A DNA stretch of 10,111 bases, taken from positions 1-10,111 of the forward strand of contig DPVA01000063.1 in assembly GCA_003529705.1 (NCBI GenBank), written 5' to 3'. Position numbers and translations under genes: made by a program. The notes under the pieces were generated by a model. It was given only the letters and a program-made list of their open reading frames with translations. It made no database searches and was not told where the DNA came from. This DNA is from Gammaproteobacteria bacterium. GTDB taxonomy: Bacteria; Pseudomonadota; Gammaproteobacteria; Arenicellales; UBA868. This document shows positions 5,640 to 10,111 of the stretch, one piece after another (positions within the stretch are counted from its first letter, which is position 1; the number at the start of each line of letters is the position of its first letter).

Positions 5640-8569
5640 CGCGACTGGCCAACGGCGGCGTGGTGAATCGGCAGCGTCGGTTGAACTTTCGGTTTAACGG
5701 TCAGGAGTATCAGGGGCTGGAGGGTGACACGCTGGCATCGGCCCTAGTGGCCAATGACGTAAAAGTAGTGGGCAGAAGTTTCAAATATCACCGCCCGCGG
5801 GGGTTGCTGACCTGCGGACCCGAAGAACCTAATGCGTTGGTGCAACTCCTTAGTGATGGCGATCAACCTAATCTGCGTGCGACCGAAATACGGTTAACGG
5901 AGGGGCTTGAGGCAAAGAGTGTCAATTGTTGGCCGAGCGCGCGGTTTGATCTTGGCGCTGTCAATGACTGGTTGTCCCCTATTATTCCTGCAGGTTTTTA
6001 CTACAAAACCTTCATGGCCCGGCCATGGGATTTCTATAGCAGGTTCATTCGAAAAGCTGCGGGTCTTGGGCGATTACCCACTGAGCGCGATCGAGGCAGA
6101 TACGAGCGGGTGTTTCATCACACTGATCTCCTTGTCGTGGGCGCAGGCCCTGCGGGCCTGAGGGCGGCGCAAGTCGCAGCAATTTCCGGGGCCGATGTGA
6201 TGCTGGTCGATATGCAGATGTCCCCGGGTGGACACCTGTTGTTTCATTCTCGCGAGATAGAAGGAAAAGCTGGAGCAGAGTGGATTGCCGAGGTCACGGC
6301 TGAATTGAAAGGGCGCCGGAACGTTACCTGCTTACAGAACACCACCGCAACAGGATACTACGACCACAATATGGTGCTTGCCGTGGAGCACGAGCCTGAA
6401 GCCGCATGGCTCCGGGAGCGGTTGTGGCACATTCGGGCGAAAAAAGTGGTTATCGCTACGGGAGCTGTGGAGCGGCCATTGGTCTTCCCTGGTAATGACC
6501 GGCCGGGTGTGATGCTGACAGATGCTGTGGCGCGTTACGTTAGCCGGTTTGCGGCAGTCCCGGGCCAACGTGCTGTCGTTTACACCAATAACTCCACCGC
6601 GTATGAACACCTCGAACTGATGCTGAGCGTGGGTATCTCTGTTGAGCAGGTGGTGGATTTACGGGCGACTTTAGGTGAGGCTGAACGGGAACTCGTACAA
6701 AGAAATTCTATTGAGGTTGTGACCAATGGGAGAATCATCGGCGTTGAGGGCCGGTCGGCTGTGCGAGATGTGAGGGTGGCCGGTGAATCGGGTATTCGTA
6801 GCGTATCCTGTGATCTGGTATGTCACTCCGGGGGGTGGAACCCACTGATCCATCTCTACTCCCACGCAGGCGGGAAGTCAGTATTTGATCAGGAATCAGC
6901 AACTTTTATCCCTGGAGAACCTGTTCAAGCGGTGCACTGTGTCGGCGCGGCCAACGGGACCTTCTCGGTGGCCGGGGGTCTTGGCGAAGCAGCAGGGATT
7001 GCCGGGAGCTTAGTCGAGGAACTCACAGGCAAGCAGCTAGGGTCTTATTCCTCGCGGCCTGAGGTGGCGGAGATCCCCTACGGAATTAATGTCATTTGGC
7101 CTGAGAAAACCCTCAAAGGCAAGGCGTTTGTTGACTTTCAGAACGATGTAACGACCGCTGATATTGCCCTTGCCGTGCGGGAAAATTTTCAGTCGATCGA
7201 GCACGTCAAGCGCTATACAACGGCGGGTATGGCAGTAGACCAGGGAAAGGTGGGGAACCCCAATGTCATTGGCCTGGTTACCAAAGAACTGGGTGAGCAG
7301 CAGGGATCGGTGGGCACGACGACATTCCGCCCTCCATTCATGCCTGTGAGCTTCGGCGTGATTGGGGGAAGTGAGCAGGGTCAATTGATTATTCCAGCAA
7401 GAACCACTCCGATTACCCGGTGGAACATCGCCCAAGGTGCAGCAATGGATGAAGCGGGCGCTAACTTTCGGCGGCCGTTTTACTTCCCTAGGGCAGGCGA
7501 GTCCATGGACGATGCGGTAGCGCGCGAGGCGAGGGCAGCCCGGAATGCCTGTGGTATCTACGATGGGACACCGCTTGGCACCTTTGAACTGCAGGGACCG
7601 GATACTGCAGAACTCCTCAATCGGTTGTATACCAACCGGTTCGACAATCTTCTGATCGGCCGTGGTCGCTTCGGATTGATGCTTCGCGAAGACGGTCGCT
7701 TTCTCGATGATGGCGTGACGTTCCGGGTAGGGCCTCATCATTACCTGATGTCTTGCGGAACCGGCGCTGCGGGAGTGGTATACGCGCATATTGATCGCTT
7801 GCTGCAGACGGAATGGACGGACCTGAAGGTTTACCTCGTGAACGTGTCAGCCGGGTTGGCGACGATGTGTGTGTGCGGACCATACGCGCGCGACGTCCTG
7901 GGAGGGGTCGAAACAGATATTGATTTTGACGAGAGTTTCCGTTTCATGGATTTCCGTGAAGGACGTTTTGCTGGAGTTTCGGTGCGTATTGCCCGAGTCA
8001 GCTATACGGGGGAGCTCAGTTTTGAGATCAATGTGGCGAGGCGGCATGCGCTTATGATCTGGACCACGCTAATGAATGCCGGTCAGAACTACGGTATTAC
8101 TCCAATTGGCTCCGAGACCAGTGGAGTTCTTCGGATTGAGAAGGGGTTTGTCTCCCCCGGTCACGAAGGTGACAACATTACCAATCCCTTTGATGCGGGA
8201 ATGGCGTGGATTGTTGACATGGAAAAGCCAGATTTTATTGGCAAACGAAGTCTGAGGCGGGATCTGGATCTTGGGGGAGAGCGCCAGCACGTCGTTGGAC
8301 TGTTGCCGGATAAGCATCGTGCATTAGTGGCGGATGGTTCCGCCCTGCTGCCTGATCCTGGGGGTAGTGGCCGATCCGGCTTTCAAGGGCATGTAACCGC
8401 CGCTTGCTTCAGTCCGACTTTAGAACGAACCATTGCCTTGGCTTTGCTCAAAGATGGCCATCACCGCCACGGTGAGAAGGTCCTGATTTCCGGATTGGAG
8501 CAGAGTTGCCTTGCTACGGTGACGGCGCCCGTGTTTTTTGATCCGCAAGGCCAGAGGATGCGCGGATGA
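5636..8569 (+). CDS. soxA: Sarcosine oxidase-type enzyme, alpha subunit (NAD- and folate-binding)
   Basis: This 977-aa multidomain subunit has the length of SoxA. Residues about 15-90 form the 2Fe-2S-ferredoxin-like N-terminal domain, with the hallmark GRSFKYHRPRG and GPEEPNAL; it has only one cysteine in the usual cluster loop (Cys60), so no iron-sulfur cluster is expected, as in the family. Residues about 160-470 are the NAD-binding Rossmann region, with GAGPAG at 169-174, SPGGH (196-200), ATGAVERPLVFPGNDRPG (274-291) and VGAANGTFSVAGG (436-448). From about 615 to the end is a GcvT-like aminomethyltransferase domain (ARNACGIYDGT, SYTGELSFEI, RIEKGF, DFIGKRSL) that binds tetrahydrofolate and captures the methylene released at the FMN/FAD site. 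It overlaps soxD and soxG by four bases each, so the subunits are coupled. No frameshift or missing domain is seen. Confidence 0.95.
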   Translation: MTRLANGGVVNRQRRLNFRFNGQEYQGLEGDTLASALVANDVKVVGRSFKYHRPRGLLTCGPEEPNALVQLLSDGDQPNLRATEIRLTEGLEAKSVNCWPSARFDLGAVNDWLSPIIPAGFYYKTFMARPWDFYSRFIRKAAGLGRLPTERDRGRYERVFHHTDLLVVGAGPAGLRAAQVAAISGADVMLVDMQMSPGGHLLFHSREIEGKAGAEWIAEVTAELKGRRNVTCLQNTTATGYYDHNMVLAVEHEPEAAWLRERLWHIRAKKVVIATGAVERPLVFPGNDRPGVMLTDAVARYVSRFAAVPGQRAVVYTNNSTAYEHLELMLSVGISVEQVVDLRATLGEAERELVQRNSIEVVTNGRIIGVEGRSAVRDVRVAGESGIRSVSCDLVCHSGGWNPLIHLYSHAGGKSVFDQESATFIPGEPVQAVHCVGAANGTFSVAGGLGEAAGIAGSLVEELTGKQLGSYSSRPEVAEIPYGINVIWPEKTLKGKAFVDFQNDVTTADIALAVRENFQSIEHVKRYTTAGMAVDQGKVGNPNVIGLVTKELGEQQGSVGTTTFRPPFMPVSFGVIGGSEQGQLIIPARTTPITRWNIAQGAAMDEAGANFRRPFYFPRAGESMDDAVAREARAARNACGIYDGTPLGTFELQGPDTAELLNRLYTNRFDNLLIGRGRFGLMLREDGRFLDDGVTFRVGPHHYLMSCGTGAAGVVYAHIDRLLQTEWTDLKVYLVNVSAGLATMCVCGPYARDVLGGVETDIDFDESFRFMDFREGRFAGVSVRIARVSYTGELSFEINVARRHALMIWTTLMNAGQNYGITPIGSETSGVLRIEKGFVSPGHEGDNITNPFDAGMAWIVDMEKPDFIGKRSLRRDLDLGGERQHVVGLLPDKHRALVADGSALLPDPGGSGRSGFQGHVTAACFSPTLERTIALALLKDGHHRHGEKVLISGLEQSCLATVTAPVFFDPQGQRMRG

Positions 8570-9075
8570 GTTATCAGGTTAAAATCTCCGTGCTTGATGA
8601 TTTCGCACTACTTAACCTTCGAGGCACTAAGGCGGCCGTGGCGCGGTTTGAAACAGCGTTGGAACTGGAGTTTCCAAAGGGTGCACAGGGCGTTCGTGTA
8701 CGGGACGGGGTCGCTGTTCTGAATCTAGCCCCCGATCACTGGTGGGTTCGAACCTCTCTAGAGGATGAAGATCAGACGTTTACATCTCTGTCTGAGGCGA
8801 TCACGATCGAACACGCGGCAATTACCGTCGTGAGTGATCATTTCTCCGGTTTCTCGATTGTGGGCGACGATGCCCTGCTAGTACTGCGTCAAGGATTGAG
8901 CTTGGACCTTCGAAACATCGCTACCGGACAGTGTACGCGTGGCAGTTTCGCTCGCTGCGGCGGGACCCTTCAGGTCCTCGACCAGGGATATCACTACGAT
9001 CTTTTTGTAGAAGCCAGCTATGCGGACTACGTTAGCGCTTGGCTAGATAGGGCAGGTGGGGGCGGCGGGGCTTAG
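8566..9075 (+). CDS. soxG: Sarcosine oxidase-type enzyme, gamma subunit
   Basis: The 169-aa product is the small GcvT-like structural subunit. Evidence is its place directly after soxA with an ATGA overlap (8566-8569), together with the family-like VSDHFSGFSIVGDDALLVLRQG (about 99-120), then CTRGSFARCGGTLQVLDQGYHYDLFVEASYADYVSAWLDRA (127-166). It is slightly short compared with the roughly 200 residues common for gamma subunits, mostly at the N-terminus, where the usual arginine-rich lead is missing. The C-terminus ends in a run of glycines from a G-rich stretch (9055-9070). Gamma is the least conserved Sox subunit, so the assignment rests on both sequence and context. Confidence 0.88.
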   Translation: MSYQVKISVLDDFALLNLRGTKAAVARFETALELEFPKGAQGVRVRDGVAVLNLAPDHWWVRTSLEDEDQTFTSLSEAITIEHAAITVVSDHFSGFSIVGDDALLVLRQGLSLDLRNIATGQCTRGSFARCGGTLQVLDQGYHYDLFVEASYADYVSAWLDRAGGGGGA

Positions 9076-9108
9076 GGCTTTTCAAGCTAATTATCAGAGG
9101 AGCAGGCA

Positions 9109-9864
9109 GTGCCAGAATATTACGATACCGAGACCCAGCTTAATGAATACCTGGTGTTTCATTACGGCGACGACTCCCAGGTGTTGGGTTGGGGTTTCGG
9201 CCCGGTGGAAGCGCTCGGATTCCATAAAAGACTGATAGGGTGGATTGATGTAGGCCAACTGCAGCCGGGGAGTCGTGCACTGGATCTTGGCTGTGCGGTT
9301 GGGCGCATCACATTTGAGTTGAGCAAGTTCTGTGAATCGGTTGTCGGGATTGACGCCTCAAAGAGTTTTGTTGCCCGTGCGGATCTCATTAAGGGAAGCG
9401 GTACTGTCTCTTTGCGATTGATGCGCGAGGGAAATCTCGGGACACCGGTTGAAGTGCAGCTTCCCGCTGACCTCGCCCGCGAGCGCGTTACATTCCTGCA
9501 CGGCGACGCGGAAAACCTGTCTGCCTCACTTGGCAAATTTGATGTTGTGATACTCGCTAACCTCCTGGACCGGGTGGCGCATCCGAGGAAAGTGCTTCAA
9601 AAACTCCCTGAGATCACCCGCTCTGGGGCACAAGTCATTATCTGCTCCCCCTTTACCTGGTGGGATGACTTTACCAATCCTGAGGAACGGCTTGGTGGGT
9701 TTGTGCGTGATGGTAAGGAAGTGACTTCTATGGAGACCATCACGGAAATGCTGAGTGATAGTTTTGATCCACCAGTAGTGGGTGATGAGCCGTTTCTTAT
9801 TCGCCAGCATGAGCGAAAGTTCTTCATGAGTGTGGCGCATGTGGGCCGCTGGACGAGAAAGTAG
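9109..9864 (+). CDS. Stand-alone SAM-dependent methyltransferase, OvoA C-terminal-domain type (putative mercaptohistidine N-methyltransferase)
   Basis: This 251-aa class I methyltransferase has motif I at 58-66 (LDLGCAVGR), the acidic end of strand 2 at Asp82 (GIDAS), and GDAENL at 132-137. The whole chain follows the C-terminal methyltransferase domain of OvoA (TIGR04345-like): an N-terminal YYDTETQLNEYLVFHYG, then GFGPVEALGF, ANLLDRV, SPFTWWDDFTNPEERLGGF and the C-terminal HERKFFMSVAHV with His234. In OvoA that domain N-methylates the histidine-derived thiol in ovothiol A synthesis. The sulfoxide-synthase domain normally fused or adjacent is absent from the window, so the substrate is inferred only. 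The GTG start has a good AGAGGAGC ribosome site (9096-9103), and the gene lies 33 bp after soxG, implying read-through from the sox operon. Confidence 0.88.
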   Translation: MPEYYDTETQLNEYLVFHYGDDSQVLGWGFGPVEALGFHKRLIGWIDVGQLQPGSRALDLGCAVGRITFELSKFCESVVGIDASKSFVARADLIKGSGTVSLRLMREGNLGTPVEVQLPADLARERVTFLHGDAENLSASLGKFDVVILANLLDRVAHPRKVLQKLPEITRSGAQVIICSPFTWWDDFTNPEERLGGFVRDGKEVTSMETITEMLSDSFDPPVVGDEPFLIRQHERKFFMSVAHVGRWTRK

Positions 9865-9899
9865 ATGCATCTGCGGCACTCTCAGATTCTTTCTAGCGG

Positions 9900-9928
9900 C
9901 TTACTGCGGTCTGGAATGATCGTATAAT
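9900..9928 (+). promoter_or_regulatory. Promoter of the tRNA-Thr gene
   Basis: A perfect TATAAT (-10) at 9923-9928 lies 21 bp before the mature tRNA 5' end, giving a short leader of about 14-16 nt from the expected start near 9935. The -35 is weak (CTTACT at 9900-9905 with a 17-bp spacer, 3 of 6). A lone tRNA gene behind a methyltransferase gene would need its own promoter. Confidence 0.6.
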
Positions 9929-9949
9929 TCACGACCTCCAGCACACTCT

Positions 9950-10025
9950 GCCGGTGTAGCTCAGTTGGTAGAGCAGCGCATTCGTAATGCGAAGGTCGTA
10001 GGTTCGAATCCTATCTCCGGCACCA
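9950..10025 (+). tRNA. tRNA-Thr (anticodon CGT)
   Basis: A complete 76-nt cloverleaf is visible: acceptor GCCGGTG (9950-9956) with CTCCGGC (10015-10021), D arm GCTC/GAGC, anticodon loop TTCGTAA with anticodon CGT at 9983-9985, T arm GTAGG/CCTAT around TTCGAAT, discriminator A (10022) and encoded CCA (10023-10025). It reads the threonine codon ACG. The anticodon arm and variable loop are very like E. coli thrW. One acceptor pair (position 6 with 67) is T with T, an unusual mismatch; the other six pairs are Watson-Crick. A short T run follows at 10027 without a hairpin. Confidence 0.96.
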
Positions 10026-10077
10026 CTTTTTCCGGTTAGGCAACTCCTACAAGCGCATATTAAGGTGCACTTTCAAG

Positions 10078-10111
10078 ATGAATAAAACAAGCCGAAAGCG
10101 AGTCCTGGTTA
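10078..10111 (+). CDS. Possible 5' end of a gene, truncated by window edge
   Basis: An ATG at 10078 opens a frame beginning MNKTSRKRVLV that is still open after 11 codons at the right edge. AAGGTG at 10062-10067 could serve as a ribosome site but is 10 bases away. The basic N-terminus leading into a hydrophobic strand is like the start of many Rossmann or response-regulator proteins, but 11 residues do not allow a family call. Confidence 0.3.
   Translation, partial: MNKTSRKRVLV

Noticed and set aside
7037..7789. 250-codon open frame on the minus strand
   Set aside because: It lies wholly inside soxA, antisense to the conserved folate-domain region, and its product is rich in Arg, His, Pro and Ser with no family resemblance; it is a shadow frame.
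4112..9075. Reading the sox names as thiosulfate-oxidation genes
   Set aside because: The proteins are flavoprotein, zinc and GcvT-like subunits of the sarcosine oxidase family, not the c-type cytochrome and thiol-carrier proteins of sulfur oxidation that share the names.
9861..9874. Palindrome overlapping the methyltransferase stop, considered as a terminator
   Set aside because: The 14-bp palindrome has no loop bases and no following T run, so it does not make an intrinsic terminator.
9526..9879. 117-codon minus-strand open frame inside the methyltransferase gene
   Set aside because: It is antisense to conserved methyltransferase motifs and its product shows no recognisable domain.

Overview
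The window looks like a chromosomal segment of a Gram-negative bacterium of the Pseudomonadota, with moderate GC (by eye a little over 50%) and dense gene packing. The evidence is the heterotetrameric sarcosine-oxidase operon order B-D-A-G, a LysR regulator diverging from a catabolic-type dehydrogenase, and a tRNA-Thr(CGT) whose anticodon arm matches the enterobacterial thrW type. I cannot place it to genus. No IS element, phage gene, CRISPR array or other mobile signature was seen.

Layout. (1) 1-318, minus strand: N-terminal part of a LysR-type regulator that runs off the left edge, diverging across a 112-bp intergenic region from (2) 431-1438, plus strand: a complete D-2-hydroxyacid dehydrogenase of the CtBP-like group. 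(3) 1486-3964, minus strand: a compact three-gene unit. In transcription order it holds two tandem paralogous proteins of about 205-212 aa that I do not recognise, then a divergent AllG/DUF1116 (YlbE-like) protein. (4) 3965-4111: AT-rich divergent promoter region. (5) 4112-9075, plus strand: soxB, soxD, soxA and soxG, with two 4-bp ATGA overlaps (D/A and A/G), encoding the four subunits of a heterotetrameric, folate-linked sarcosine-oxidase-type enzyme. (6) 9109-9864: a SAM-dependent methyltransferase that matches the C-terminal methyltransferase domain of the ovothiol enzyme OvoA, here as a free-standing protein 33 bp after soxG. (7) 9950-10025: tRNA-Thr(CGT) behind its own promoter. (8) A possible start of another gene at the right edge.

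How the parts may work together. The sox genes encode an enzyme that oxidatively demethylates an N-methyl amine (sarcosine in the characterised members), giving H2O2 and passing the one-carbon unit to tetrahydrofolate. The methyltransferase downstream would add a methyl group from SAM, by homology to a mercaptohistidine-type acceptor; whether its function is linked to the oxidase is unknown. The LysR/dehydrogenase pair is a typical regulated catabolic module for a 2-hydroxy or 2-keto acid. The three-gene minus-strand unit is the least explained part and the best candidate for an undescribed system: it has an AllG-like protein without visible AllF or AllH partners, and a duplicated family of unknown function in their place.
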